Source of the DNA: Termitomyces sp. T153
Lineage: Eukaryota; Basidiomycota; Agaricomycetes; Agaricales; Lyophyllaceae
Length of the DNA: 64,000 nucleotides
Direction of reading: 5' to 3'
NCBI GenBank assembly: GCA_018296165.2
Contig: JACKQL020000017.1
Location: 868,001-932,000 of the forward strand
Position 1 is the first letter of the stretch. Each line of letters opens with the position of its first letter. Below the pieces are notes generated by a model, which searched no databases, was not told the DNA's origin, and saw only the letters and a program-made list of their open reading frames with translations. Below are positions 1 through 11,600 of the stretch, one piece after another. The position numbers and the translations under genes were made by a program.

Positions 1-2737
1 CAGGACAGTTTGGAGGATGCCCCAGCCAAAACATGACCAATGCCATGCACACAGTAGTCTGCAAGATCAAGGATGCCTGGCACTCTGGCAAAGTTGCCTC
101 AGCTCTCTTCCTTGATGTCCAAGGCACCTTTCCCAACACTACCCACAACCAACTCATCCACAACATGCACAAATGGAGCATCCCCTCCTGTTACATCAAA
201 CTCACAGGGTGGATGCTCTCCAACCACATGACCAGAGTCACCTTTGACAACTTCATTTTGGCACCCATAGATGTCCTGAATGGCACCACACAAGGCTGCC
301 CTCTCTCAATGTTATTCTATGCATTTTACAATGCCCCACTAATCCTTACAGCCACACCCCAGGCAAAATTGGAATCAGTCTTTGGATTTGTTGATGACAC
401 CATGTTCCTTGCCATAGGAAGAACCCTCATTGACACCCATAGCATGCTTGCAAACATGATGGAGTGAACAGATGGTGGCTTCAATTGGTCAGTCTCCCAC
501 AATTCTCCATTTGAGCTCTCCAAGCTTGCACTGATGGACTTCCCATGCTCACACCATGATGCTGCTCTGGGCAACCTCACCATAATGCAAGCCAACAAAG
601 ATGGATCCTGCACCTCCCAAGAAATCACCATGGTAGCCACCTACAAGTACCTCAGGGTCATATTCAACCCCAAATTATGCTGGTTAGCACACCACCAACG
701 TATTATTGCCAAAGCCACATAGTGGACCATGCAGGCAATGCACCTGTCCAGGCCTTCTGGGGGAATGCCACCACACCACATCTGGCAACTCTTCAACATG
801 GTAGCTGTCCTGGCCATCACATATGCAGCAGACATTTGGTTCACCAGCATCCACAATGCCCCCTCTGGAAAAAGGAGGCTTGGCTCAGTTGCAGTAATCA
901 ATAAACTCCACCCAGTGCAGTGGCAAGCCACCAAACTGACAACCAGCTCCCTGAGCTCCACAGCAGGCAATGTAGTTGACCTCCATGCAAACCTCCTCCT
1001 GGTCAAGCTCCTTTTTGTGAAGGTGCTCCACTGGGCTGTGGTATGTCTTTCTTCACTCCCTCCCTCTCACCCCCTCTATGCCCCCATCTGCAGAGCAGCC
1101 AAACACTATGTCTTGAGGCACCAATCACTGCTCCACCACCTCTTCCATATCATGGGAGTCAATCCAGCTGAGATAGAGATGGTACTCCCAGTTCAATGCC
1201 ACCCTAGTTACCTACCTTCCTTCTCAAAACACATCACCCAGAACAAGGACTCGGCCCTCATGGAGGCTGATAATACCTTCTGCAACACCAAGGCATCAGT
1301 GTACTGCAATGGCTCTGGCTACAAAGGGAACATCAGTGCAGCAGCAGTCCTCTTCATCGATGGGGAGGAAGCCAACTCACTCAAATACCACCTCAGACCC
1401 AAAACTCACCACATAGTTTATGAAGCCAAGATAATCAGTATTCTACTGGGCCTCCAACTACTTACTGACCTAGCCAATAGACTCCCTGCCCAAGTTGCCA
1501 TTGGCAGTGACAGCCAAGCCACAATCAGAGCACTATTCAACCAATGCCCCCACCCCACCCACTACCTTCTTGACTGGGTCCACACTTCTGCTGAAAAACT
1601 ACACACAAAGCAGGACAGACTCATTTGCTTCCAAGCACATAGTTGTGCTCTCTGCCAAGGTGTGAAGTGGAAAGGCCACACCCATGGTGTCATAGACCTT
1701 CAGATCCACTGGACTTTGAGTCATGCTGACTTCCAACCAAACAAAAGGGCAGACAAGCTAGCCAAGGAGGCCACAAAAGGTTCCTCAAGCCAATTTGCAT
1801 GTCTCCCAAAGGTACTATGGAAAGGCCCCCTGCCCACCAACATATCAGCTGCCCAACAGGCAGCCCTCAAGAACATCCGCTTGATCTGGAAGAAGCAATG
1901 GCAGAAGTCCCCCTGATACCACATAATACATGTCATTGACCAGTCCCTACCATCCAAGAAGTATATGCACCTTGTCCAGGCCCTAGACCACAAACACTTG
2001 GCAGTGCTAATGCAACTCTGCACCCAGCACATCCCCCTGAACCACCACCTCTTCTGGATTTGTCAGTCAGAGACCCCAACTTGCCCACACTGTGGTGGCC
2101 TCACAGTTGAGACTGTACATCATGTCCTCTTAGTCTGCCCACATTACCAGTTTGAAAGGCACAGGCACCTCTGCCACAAACTTCAAGGCAAAGCTGAGTC
2201 TCTTTCCTTCCTCTTGTCATCTGCCAATACCTTAAGCCCACTATTCAGCTTCCTGCATGCCACAAACTGCTTCCAAATCCTAACTACTGACAACAGCCAT
2301 GAAACAGGACCACTAAGAGCACTGGTGCCCCACCCCAATAGGTGAACCCCACATGCCACCTGAAAAAAACATTAAAACCTATCATCCACCCCTAATTTCA
2401 GCACCAGTTCAACTCCCTACCCACCCACTACATACATCTCTCCCCACTGGGCTGGGCATGTGACTGTGCTGCTTGACCCCCACCATTCACACTGTGAACA
2501 GACTTTGTCACCACACCAACATACCTAAACAATACCCTCCAATGAGGTTCTAAGGGTGTAATAGGGGAGCATGGTCTAAAACAGCCATGGAAAACCAGCC
2601 AGCTCATTCTCCATGTATATGGAGGGGTTAGGAATTCCACGGCTCTTGTAGTATCACAGTAATACCTTATTATATCTCCTGTAGCACTGTGTATGATAGC
2701 ACCATGTGCTGAGCATGTTTAATTGATAAAAAAAAAT
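1..2737 (+). mobile_element. LINE-type non-LTR retrotransposon, copy A (5' end outside window)
   Basis: Seen: reverse transcriptase, RNase H and a terminal zinc-binding segment follow each other in one frame, then about 390 bases of 3' untranslated sequence ending in an A-run at 2729-2737. The 3' UTR reappears inverted at 31986 and 55291, where the junction is again a T/A homopolymer, so the poly-A defines the 3' end. Known: fungal LINEs of the Tad1 type carry an RT followed by RNase H and a CCHC-like C-terminus. The copy runs off the left edge, so its endonuclease part cannot be judged. CpG is almost absent. The 3' end abuts Gypsy-3 gag sequence, suggesting it landed in that older element. 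Confidence 0.8.
3..2345 (+). pseudogene. LINE RT - RNase H - zinc-binding polyprotein, decayed
   Basis: One reading frame runs the whole way and is broken only by stops at 465 (TGA), 720 (TAG) and 1914 (TGA). The RT core shows NGTTQGCPLS and the catalytic FVDDT at about 387-401. RNase H lies near 1290-1790: the first motif reads YCNGSG where DGS is expected, then YEAKIIS, GSDSQA and RADKLA follow. The C-terminus has CPHC...HH...C (about 2085-2145), a zinc-binding array usual at the end of such LINE proteins. The gene would copy LINE RNA at the target site, but the stops and the RNase H Asp-to-Asn change make activity very unlikely. The Asn is shared with copy C, so it may predate this insertion. 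Confidence 0.8.
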
Positions 2738-2744
2738 GAAGAAA

Positions 2745-3667
2745 GGAGCTGCACCTAGTTGTGAGGATGCTAATGCAGGTGTAGAAGAGGAAGCTCAGGG
2801 GGTGAACCCTCCATAAGAAAAAAGGAATGTCAAGGGTTGTGTCTGCCACAACTCATGTTGCAGTTCCATGAGCTGCTACTGCTTATATGCCACCTTGTAC
2901 TAAGTATCAACATGCTCATCATTTGGGTGCCCCTCTGCCATGCTGTCAATACAATCCCTGAGAGAGGGGTGGAGTCCATCATGGAAGGTTAGGCAGAGTT
3001 GTAGACCATCCAGATATCCAGCCTGTTCAACTAAGGCATGAAAAGAGTCAATGTACTCATCAAGTGACCACTTTCCTTGACCATACTGAGTTTGGTCTCA
3101 AAGGGAAAGAGCTGAGGTTTTGGCAGGGTCAAGAGGAAGGAACTCTGCTCAGAACTCCTTCTCAAACTCCAGCCAGCCAGAGAAATTCTCAACTCCTCCT
3201 GGGCATCAAAAGATACACAGTGCATAGGTTGAGGCTTGACTGGCCTTTATGTAGGAGAGAACCCAGGCAATTTTCAAGGTGATCAAGGTAAAGGCTTCAC
3301 TGCTCAGCTGGATATAGGTGATACAGAACTGGAGGAAACATTCTCCAGCCTTACTATCTCCATCATATACATCAGGGAGTGCAGGACTAGGAAGTTTAGA
3401 ACAAGGAGCTGAAAGGCCTAAGCCAGATGCAGACACAAACCATTCTGCAGCAGCTGGAGCCAAAAAGCCTGAGCTAGGTGCAGACACAAACTGTTCTGCA
3501 TCTGCTGGGGGCATCAGAGGTGTGGTAGGAGCAAGGGGGAGATGTTCCAGAAGAGCTTGGAGAGAAAGGGACACTGCTGCAGTAGTTTGATGGAGTCCAG
3601 TGAGTTCAGCCATGTAGGAAGTAAGGGAGGCTTGAGTAAGTTGAACCTGTGTCTTCAGGGACAGCAA
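2745..3667 (-). pseudogene. Gypsy-3 gag fragment, copy A
   Basis: The minus strand encodes a gag segment with LPDVYDGD, then GECFLQFC and KIAWVLSYIKA, a pattern I associate with basidiomycete Ty3/Gypsy capsid proteins. The frame is lost below 3206, but gag-like sequence continues in other frames (SLAGWSLRR..., then IQGGI*AVAAHG) to about 2745, where the LINE poly-A begins. The same stretch recurs as copy B near 13323-13963. The upstream leader and LTR lie at higher coordinates, as expected for a minus-strand element. No pol is present, so the rest was deleted or displaced by the LINE. Confidence 0.65.
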
Positions 3668-3851
3668 ACAACTCCAGGCATTGTCCTGGGGGCTTGAAGT
3701 GTCAGGGGGAGGTGCTAGAGGTTGGCTGGGTCATAGAAGGAGCACAGGGGGCACTAAGACACTGGTAGGAGAGAGACTTTTTGAAGAACTGAGTAGAAGC
3801 TCAGGTAATCAAAAAGGGGGCTCCCAGACTGAATCTAGAGACTTGTTCTGC

Positions 3852-5389
3852 TGTAAGGGTGACCTCTGGAGGCTGTGGCCCAATCACACAGCTGGCAAAG
3901 GGAAATCCAAAGTCTATTCAGTACTATACAGTGTCTACTGAGATAACTACTCGCCTAGCAAAGGGAAATCCAAAGAGAACAAGTCTGGGGATTTCCTAGG
4001 CCAGGTGTGATGCTTCAGAGGCTTCTAGAAGCATAAGAGACAACTGTACAGTATGACAGAGAAAAAAGACAAAGTGATGTGTCAGCAATTGGTCAGCAGT
4101 TACATAAGCCAGTAGCAGTGATGAGCCCCAGTTATCGCTGAGCACCATTTTTGGCATTCTTTTGGCATTGCGGACTTAGCAGCAGCTGACTACTTTATAT
4201 TTGACACAAGTCACAACACTCAGCACATGAGACCGAGCCCAAGGGTTGGACCAAAGCATGAGACCCTAGCAACCACAAGACTTATCGAGCACGAGAAATG
4301 GCACGAGGAGTCTGGAGCTTGGGCCTAGATCATCAAGGCCTAGACTCTCTAGCGATGAGTACTAGTGACCTTAGCGATCCTGGCGACAAAACGGCGTTCT
4401 CCTACCATATATGGACAAATTATCAGACGCGTACCTTTTTACTATCATTTCGTTTGCCAAGCTTACCAACATACTTGAACGGCGTCTACGCTTCAGGTGT
4501 TGACAGCGGACTCTTTTCTTGTTTTGGTTTTTGTTAGCAATTAAGCGTCGCCAGGACTTTGCCTAGGATTTTTCACTTAGTTACAGACTGACACCTTGTA
4601 TGCACCATAAGCACGGTGACAGACGCCGTCGCTTGTAGTACTTATTTGATTACTTTCACATACTATACTTTGAAACATATAAATACTGACTGTACATAGA
4701 CACAGACGACAAGAAAAAAAATAGAACAGAGCACCCCCCCTTCGAAGTCAACCAGCCGCTCTCTCTCTCTAAGCCTACCAGCTTGAGAGTACACTTCATC
4801 TTTCTTTTCCTTATCTGGTCTTTGACTCCGGCTTAGTGACAAGCCACCTCGACTTCGACTTTGACTTAGTTTGGTACCAACTGCAGGTGCCCATTTACGA
4901 TAATTTGACTTAGCGATGCTAGCAACTTCAGCTAGTGACTAGATCAAGTTTGTCCCCTAGTTTCCCATCCTTCCTCATGACCATTGTCTCTTTCCTTACT
5001 CTTCTCACCACTGTTACAATGACCTCCGCTGGCGATAGTGCCTTCTTTCTACTTCACCCCCACGCCACAACTTTTGCTCTAGTTCTCTGGGACGGTTACT
5101 GACTCACCCTCAACTATTAAGTTCCTACTGCCAGCTACCCTATCTTGTGACTAGTGCCAGGTCCGCTCTTTAGGTTTCCTGCATGGCACTAGGCGGCATA
5201 GGAGCACATCAGCAGTGTCAAAAGGGCCACACTTGTCTGAACTATTGACAGAGAACCAGTGCAGCCTGAAGGCTGAGACTAAGACCAATAGATAGAGAAA
5301 AGAAAGGAGAATAAAGGAAAACTATAGTGGGGGAAATCTGACAAGAACTGGAGAAAGAGAAGGGGAAACAAGTGGGATGTCCCCTGACA
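3852..5389 (-). repeat. Gypsy-3 LTR, copy A, split by a nested solo LTR
   Basis: Read on the plus strand the LTR runs from TGTAAGGG to CCCCTGACA, giving TG...CA ends. It aligns with 14188-14714 and, inverted and 5'-truncated, with 32503-32952. It is interrupted at 4119-5211 by a Gypsy-2 solo LTR. Removing that insert and one copy of its 4-bp duplication leaves about 441 bp of LTR. It precedes the gag fragment on the minus strand, so it is the 5' LTR of that element. Confidence 0.7.
4119..5211 (+). repeat. Gypsy-2 solo LTR with 4-bp target duplication GCAG
   Basis: The unit starts TGATGAGCCCC and ends GGAGCACATCA, the reverse orientation of the LTRs at 34320-35418 and 41599-42538. GCAG lies directly before (4115-4118) and after (5212-5215). 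Length is 1093 bp. No internal sequence remains, so this is a solo LTR left by LTR-LTR recombination. It keeps many CpG dinucleotides (for example around 4250-4460), unlike the sequence around it, so it is comparatively young. Short ORFs inside it are incidental. Confidence 0.85.
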
Positions 5390-5392
5390 CAT

Positions 5393-5623
5393 TCCAGGCC
5401 CAACCTCACTTTGTTTAGTCAGGTCCTTGATATTCTACTCAATGCTTAGTCCCAGACCCAACCTCACTTCATCTAGTTAGGTCCTCAATACTCTACTCAA
5501 TGCTTCATCCTCAACCCAACCTCACTCCATTTGGTTAGGTCCTTGATATTCTACTCAATGCTTAGTCCTAGACCCAACCTCACTTCATCTAGTTAGGTCC
5601 TCAATACTCTACTCAATGCTCAG
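5393..5623. repeat. Minisatellite block 1, four units of about 58 bp
   Basis: Four head-to-tail units each contain CCCAACCTCACT, then TTAGGTCCT or similar, then CTACTCAATGCT. Units alternate slightly between a 'TTTGTTT..TTGATATT' and a 'TCATCTA..TCAATACT' version, suggesting a two-unit higher-order period. A second block of the same repeat lies at 6246-6510. There is no protein-coding sense and no CRISPR-like unique spacing. Confidence 0.85.
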
Positions 5624-6245
5624 AAATGGAGCCTAATGAACAAATTAGTGAATTCTGATTTTAGCCATGATTAGTCCATAAAAGTTACACTCAGAAAAGG
5701 AGTATACCTAGCCCAATTCAGCTTCAATATAGAAACAACTACCAAAATCAGCCATTGGACAATTAAGCAAAGAAAAGAAAGCCCACCTGATAGAAGAGAA
5801 AGCTACTCAATGCTCAGAAAAAGCCTGAAGAAGAATGCAATAGTGGAAATCTGGTTATCAGCTATGATCAGTGATTGGAGATGACAAAAAGTAGAGCATA
5901 CATGGCCAGTTAAGTGTCAAAACCTCCAAAAGAGGGTCAGTAGAGTCTATCAGGCCAATCAAAGCTTCTTTCCACAGTATCAGAGCAGAGAGAATGGTTG
6001 ATGCTTCAGATTGGAAAGAGAGGTCAAAAGAAAGAGTGATTGGGTGCAATGATTGATCTTTGCCACACACCAAAGGAAAAGGCTGAAAATTAGAGGCCAG
6101 CCATGTTATGTAATTTACATAAGCATTACATAAGGAATCTTCCCAGGTTGTTGGAAGATTGAGGTACAGCCACTTTCCCAGGGGTTGTCCCATAGTATAT
6201 AGAAGCTATGGTCCATGCCTTTGGCATGGGCCTGTAGCTCTTGCT
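5624..6245. other. Unassigned segment between the two minisatellite blocks
   Basis: No recognisable gene. A 111-codon open frame exists on the minus strand (5858-6193) without a known motif. The stretch near 6165-6200 (ACAGCCACTTTCCCAGG...) recurs at 12893-12920, so part of it is a dispersed repeat. Two small hairpins follow: CATAG/CTATG (6191-6195 with 6206-6210) and CCATGCC-TTT-GGCATGG (6213-6229). These could belong to the 3' end of the neighbouring Helitron, but I cannot place its terminus. Confidence 0.4.
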
Positions 6246-6510
6246 TCATCCCAGACACAACCTCACTTTGTTCAGTTGGGTCCTCAATATTCTACTCAAT
6301 GCTAAGTTCCAGACCCAACCTCACTTTGTTTGGTTAGGTCCTTGTATTTCAAACTCAATGCTAAGTCCCAGACCCAACCTCACTTTGTTTGATTAGGTCT
6401 TTGTATTTTCAACTCAATGCTAAGTCCCAGACCCAACCTCACTTCATTTGGTTAGGTTCTTGTATTTCAAACTTAATGCTAAGTCCCAGACCCAACCTCA
6501 TTTTGTTTAC
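6246..6510. repeat. Minisatellite block 2, about 4.5 units of 58-59 bp
   Basis: Same unit as block 1, with the second half changed to TTGTATTTCAAACTCAATGCTAAGT in most copies, so this block diversified after separating from block 1. Neighbouring units here resemble each other more than they resemble block 1 units, as expected from local unequal exchange. Confidence 0.85.
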
Positions 6511-6609
6511 TTTGTATTTTGTTAACTAAGTGTTGCTTTTATCTTACAATTCAAACACTGAGATTTCATGTATAAACCAATCATGTATCTGTATTACATT
6601 ATTAACAAA

Positions 6610-6826
6610 ATACTACAATGTCCACTGGTATATATTAGAGATGCTGAAAATTATAAAAGTTAGTCCTAACCAAGCAATTATTTCAAATGTCACACTTACA
6701 TTTGTAAACCATTAAGAATATCTATCCTACATGGTCCAGCTATAGACATTAGGTGCTGAAGTTCATAGAAGTTAGCAATTTGTTGCTTGAATCCAACAAA
6801 AGTCACACTTACATTTGTAAACCATT
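6610..6826. repeat. Partial tandem duplication at the 3' end of the Helitron gene
   Basis: A segment ending in GTCACACTTACATTTGTAAACCATT occurs at about 6690-6713 and again at about 6802-6825, each preceded by a related GATGCTGAA / GGTGCTGAAG stretch. On the minus strand both copies carry AAATGTAAGTGTGAC, which looks like a donor splice site at the very end of the helicase frame. The duplication lies just past the likely stop at 6809. Confidence 0.55.
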
Positions 6827-8688
6827 CAGTATTTCTTGATAGACAATATTTGCAGTCTTTCTTGATGTGTTTTCTGGGTCCAAAATCACTTTGATACAAT
6901 CTCCTGATGTGCACCAAGAAAGTGCAACATAAAGTTGGCCATGTGCAAAAACTCCTGATTGAAGGTCCAATCCAACATGCTTGACTGATTGACCCTAAGA
7001 CTTGTTGATTGTCATAGCAAAGGCTAATTGAACTGGGAATTGTCTTCTGCACAATGGAATTGGCAAATCTTCTTCAGAGACATCCATGTTGATTCTTGGA
7101 ATCAAAACAATTGATCCTGCAAACTTGGCATCTCCACTGATGATCCTACATCTGAGAACTCTATTGCTGATGTGGGTGACAATCATCCTTGTCCCATTGC
7201 AAAGTCCTTTAGCTGTATCCAGATTCCTGAGCAGCATGACAGGTACACCAATCTTTAGAGCCAGTTTAGCCAAAGGCAAACTGCTGGCTCTGAGAGAGTT
7301 GAGGTATCCTATTGGATACAATCCAAGGCCATTGAAATTCCCATCATTAGATATGATAGAGCCCACACTCTGCAAGATTTTCTCTTCTCCTAGACATTTT
7401 TGCAGAACTTCTGAGTTGATATCCTTTACATCAGAGTTCTTGCCAGAAAGGATGGTATGGTCCAGATAATACTGATCATCTTGATGGTGATCAATATGAG
7501 GATAAGTGGAAGAGATCAATCCAGTGACAGAATTGTCACCACAGATCATGGTTTCTGGAAGTTGTACTGTTTCTCCAGGCCCAAGGTTTTTTCCAGCACC
7601 AACATCCAATAACCAAGCTGCATGAGCAATGTTATCAGGAGTCTGATCCAATCTCATGTTTTGAACCAAGTAGTGGACTTGAATATGATCCCAAAGTCTT
7701 CCCCTTTTGAGTGAAGCAGCAATCATCTGCTGCCTGAGTCCTTGCTGGATAACTGGGAGAGTTTGCCTAAAATCTCCTCCAAACACCACAGTCACTCCAC
7801 CAAAAGGACCATCCTTCTTCAGGATGTCTCTAAACTCTTGATCCACAGACTCAATAGCATTTTTGTATTGCATTGGGACTTCATCCCAGATGACAACTTT
7901 GGTCTGGAGTAAGAGTTGAGACAACTGAGTTCCTCTTTTGATATTGGCAATGGATGTATCCAGAGCAGGAATGGGGATTTTGAACCTTGAATGTGCAGTT
8001 CTACCACCCTCCAGCAATAAGGCAGCAATCCCAGATGATGCTACACATAATGCCACATCTCCATTGGACCAAACAGCAGAAGCCAAAGTGTTGCAGACAA
8101 ATGTTTTGCCACATCCACCTGCACTGTGAATAAATATCATCTTGCCCAAGTTGTTGTCCACAGAGTCCATAACTTCATTGAAGGCCCCCAGTTGTTCACC
8201 ATTAAACCTGGCCTTGTTTTCATCCACCCTTCTCTTCAACTCCTCAACATCATAATCTGTTTCTTCTTGCAAAAGCCAACTCCTGAAATCATTTAATCAG
8301 TATCAATGTCAACTCTTTATACAATGTCCAACTTGCCTGGAATCACATTCCAAACTTGTTGGGGTTCTGGCATCTTGGGAAAGTCTTGAAGAGTCTTGCC
8401 AAAATTCTTCAGATTGTCATTGATCAGATAAAGGCCATAGTCACAGACATCTTCATCAGTAAAGACTCTGTCCCTGTACTGCCTGATATTCTCCAATCTG
8501 TGTTGAAGATCATCACAAATGGAGTGCTTGCATTCATCCCATAGAGCCTCTGGAGTGGTAGGAGCACAGTGGAATAGAATAGTGCAAAAGAGCTGTCTGA
8601 GAGCTGATCCTGATTGGATTGGAGCAGCTTCAGCAAGACACTGCCTCCATTCTGCATCATCTTCTAGAAGACCAAGGGCCTTGATGCC
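6809..8688 (-). pseudogene. Helitron Rep-helicase, PIF1-like helicase part
   Basis: After the frameshift near 8685 the protein resumes in another frame as LGLLEDDAEWRQCL and runs to an intron at 8283-8332 (50 bp; GTTGGA...TTTCAG), which joins NVIPGK to SWLLQEE in frame. The helicase then shows Walker A HSAGGCGKTF, Walker B VVIWDEVP, GDFRQTLPV and the late motif QLAFAMTINKS. A TAG at 6995 replaces the Gln usually found after [16 protein letters not shown] follows in frame to a stop at 6809. One residue near the end reads SWCTS where SRCTS is expected, a CpG-type change. Role: ATP-dependent unwinding of the displaced strand during rolling-circle transposition. Confidence 0.8.
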
Positions 8689-11600
8689 TCCTTATAAGTA
8701 GGATAGGTGTGACCATTGACTGTCCTGAGATCAGCCCATGATGTTGCATTGGTCACAACTGTCAGGAGCATCCTAAGGTAGAACCTTTCTCCCTGTTGGG
8801 GTGAAGCAAAGTACATCCTCCCAATAGCTGTTCCTCTCTGCCTCTCCTTCCAGGTCCTTTTAGAAGCTTCATAGACAAACTTGGTTGGAAAGCTCTGATA
8901 AGTGGTGTTGTTATTAGGGAATCTGGCATTGGCTTCAAACCAAGCAGTGAGTGCAGTCTTGTTTGCATTAGGCCTAGCAGCTACCATCTCCAAAGATTCA
9001 TTATCCTGAAAGTAGACTTTATGTTGGCCCTCCAAATGCACAGGTAATTGATATACAGGGGGATGTTCTCCATGCATGTTGAATTCAAAGATGTGCCAGC
9101 AAGCCTCAGGTGCAGAGATGTATCTGGCATCCAAGTGTTTCTTGATTTCATCCCTCTGGTCCATCTGCTCTCCAGCAATCTCCAAAGTTGTCCTATTATG
9201 CCCTTTGTAGATGTACTTGTGAATGTACTTGATGGCTTCCACTGAAGCACAGACTTCCACATTGATGTGACATTTGTACTTGGCTGAGAGATAAGGGTTG
9301 TGTCGAACAACATCTCGATTATCATAACGATGACCATTCTTTTCAAAGAAGTGGCTATTGTCAGGCCTGGCATATTGAGGATAGCCATTATCTCCATACT
9401 GAGTAGCCTCTTGGAATTCCTTTGGGTATTTCTTGGAACATTTGCCATCTACCATGCACTTAGCATTGGGTTTAGCAGCTCCACATGGACCATGGACCAT
9501 GTTGGCAGTAACAATCTGACAACAAAGATAAGTAACTGAATTCAGACTTCAAACAAAGCCAATACCTGATACAATTGAGGCGGAGTGACTGGATCTGGAA
9601 TCTGAGCAGAGACAATGGAATCCACATCAGGTGCATCCTTGATCCTGTGATGGCAATGGAAAAAGATCAGTTTGTGCATATGTGGAAGTCCTCTCTTTTG
9701 GAATTCAATGGTATGAACATAAGCCACACAGCTGCCAAAGAGACCTTCCTTGATCTCCTTTACTACAGCATTTTTCTTGAGTTCAAAAACTCTGGCAACA
9801 ATATCAGGTCAATCAGCAGCTGTTTGCTTCTTCCCATTGACTGCAGGTTCCTTCAAGAGAGCTTCTTCAATTTCTGACCACTTTGGATTGGCAGTCATAG
9901 TCAAGAAGTCAGGTTTTCCAAAATTTCTGCAGATAGCCATAGAGTCCTGGAATAATTGCTGCATCTGTCGATCACTTCCAGTATGGGAGGATGGGAGGAT
10001 AACACGTTGGCTTTGTGGGGTGACTTGTTCATCTCCAGCAGCAGCATCCACTACTCCCTGATAAACTTCAGCTCTGATCTTCTTCTGATTGTGTCAAATC
10101 CAATTCAACTTGTTTTGTTCAGTGGAAGCCCATGCATCTACAACATATTGTTGAAATAGCCTCCCACTCCAGAGTAATGGTGCATTGAATTCCAAAGTCC
10201 TTTGCTGCAGCCTGTATGCATAATATGCTGTTTGGGTGACCTTTGCTGATCTTTGTTGATTCTGTGGTCCAAAATGAGAGCGAATGTTGGTGTGAAATCC
10301 AGGCTGTCCAGTGGGAAAGATGATGGTATAATGCAATGGAGTGTAATATGGGTGCAAGTGACTGATCTGCTTCAATTGACCTCCATGCAAGTGCAAGACT
10401 ATATCACAATCATTTGATTGCTCTTCTGAGCCATCTCCTGGAATTACAGCTGCAACTCCCTCCTGTTCATTAGGGTCATTATAGCATCAAGGATCTCCAA
10501 AATCAGCTGTAAGCTTGACAGAAAGCCTTTGTGGTTGGCCTTCTGGAACTTCTCCCATGATCTGCCTGGCCTGCTTGTATAAGCCAATGAAGGGATTGAC
10601 TCTAGCAAGCATATCCTGCAAAGAGGCCATTATCTGAGGATCAAGCCTGGGATTGTTCTGTTGACGAAAAGCCAATTGCTGATTGTGACCATAAAAGTAG
10701 AGCTGTGCATATACAGGCAGATTGCCTTCAATAGGAAGCAAGGCACCTGTCAAATGATGTAGTTCTCCATTGATCCTAAAGCTGTATGGTCCAGGTGCAT
10801 TGGTAATGGCATGGTCAATTTTGACTCCCAAAGATGTGAATGCAAAGGCTGCATTGTATTGACGGATTGATGTTTTAAAGGTGTTAGAGAGGGGATGATG
10901 CCCATAGAGCAGGTTCAGTAAATCTGCTGGAGCATCTCGAAGCCTGGGCAAATTTACTTGGCCTTGTAAGCAGCACATGCCAAACTTTGGGCTGTTTCTA
11001 GTAGACTTGGTGAGCTTTTCAGAATCAAAATGTAAAGCTTGGCAGTGTGGACATATAACAGTCATAGGACCAAGATAGTGTGGAGGGTATTCAACCAAGT
11101 AAGGTTGCCTTCCTCTTGGAACAGGCTGAATAGGACCAAGTTGTGGTGGAATAGGAAGTCCAAGGGGAGGCTCTGGTTCTTCTGCTGGTATATTTTTAGC
11201 AGGATTTTCTGGTTGTGGTGGATCATTGGGTAGGGCAGGGTCCAAGTCTTCTGCAGGTCTCTGTTGAGCAGGATCAACATATTCCAAGCCATCATCAGAA
11301 GACATGTCATCCTGAGGACCCAATGGATCATCAAGGGGAGGATCCAATTGCTCTGCTAGTCGATGTTGAGCAGGATCAACATATTCCAAGTCATCTTCAG
11401 AAGGTATATCATTCTGAGGACCCAAATCATTGAAATCCTCTTCCAGATCAGCTTCATGTTGCTGTTCCCAATCTTGAAAGATTCTTTGAGCCATAGCTGC
11501 ATTCAAAGGCCTATGTTCAGGATTCAGATCAATATGCTATTGAACTTTGTTAATTAAAGTAGCATCTTGAAGTAGTCTTGAACTGACCTCTGCTCTGAAT

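Noticed and set aside
3318..3590. 90-codon plus ORF opposite Gypsy-3 gag
   Set aside because: Antisense of the gag fragment, with no counterpart in copy B.
5393..6510. CRISPR array
   Set aside because: Units are contiguous tandem repeats without unique spacers, and the DNA is eukaryotic.
6696..7052. 118-codon minus ORF at the Helitron end
   Set aside because: Shadow of the helicase frame, which continues past the TAG at 6995 as [11 protein letters not shown].
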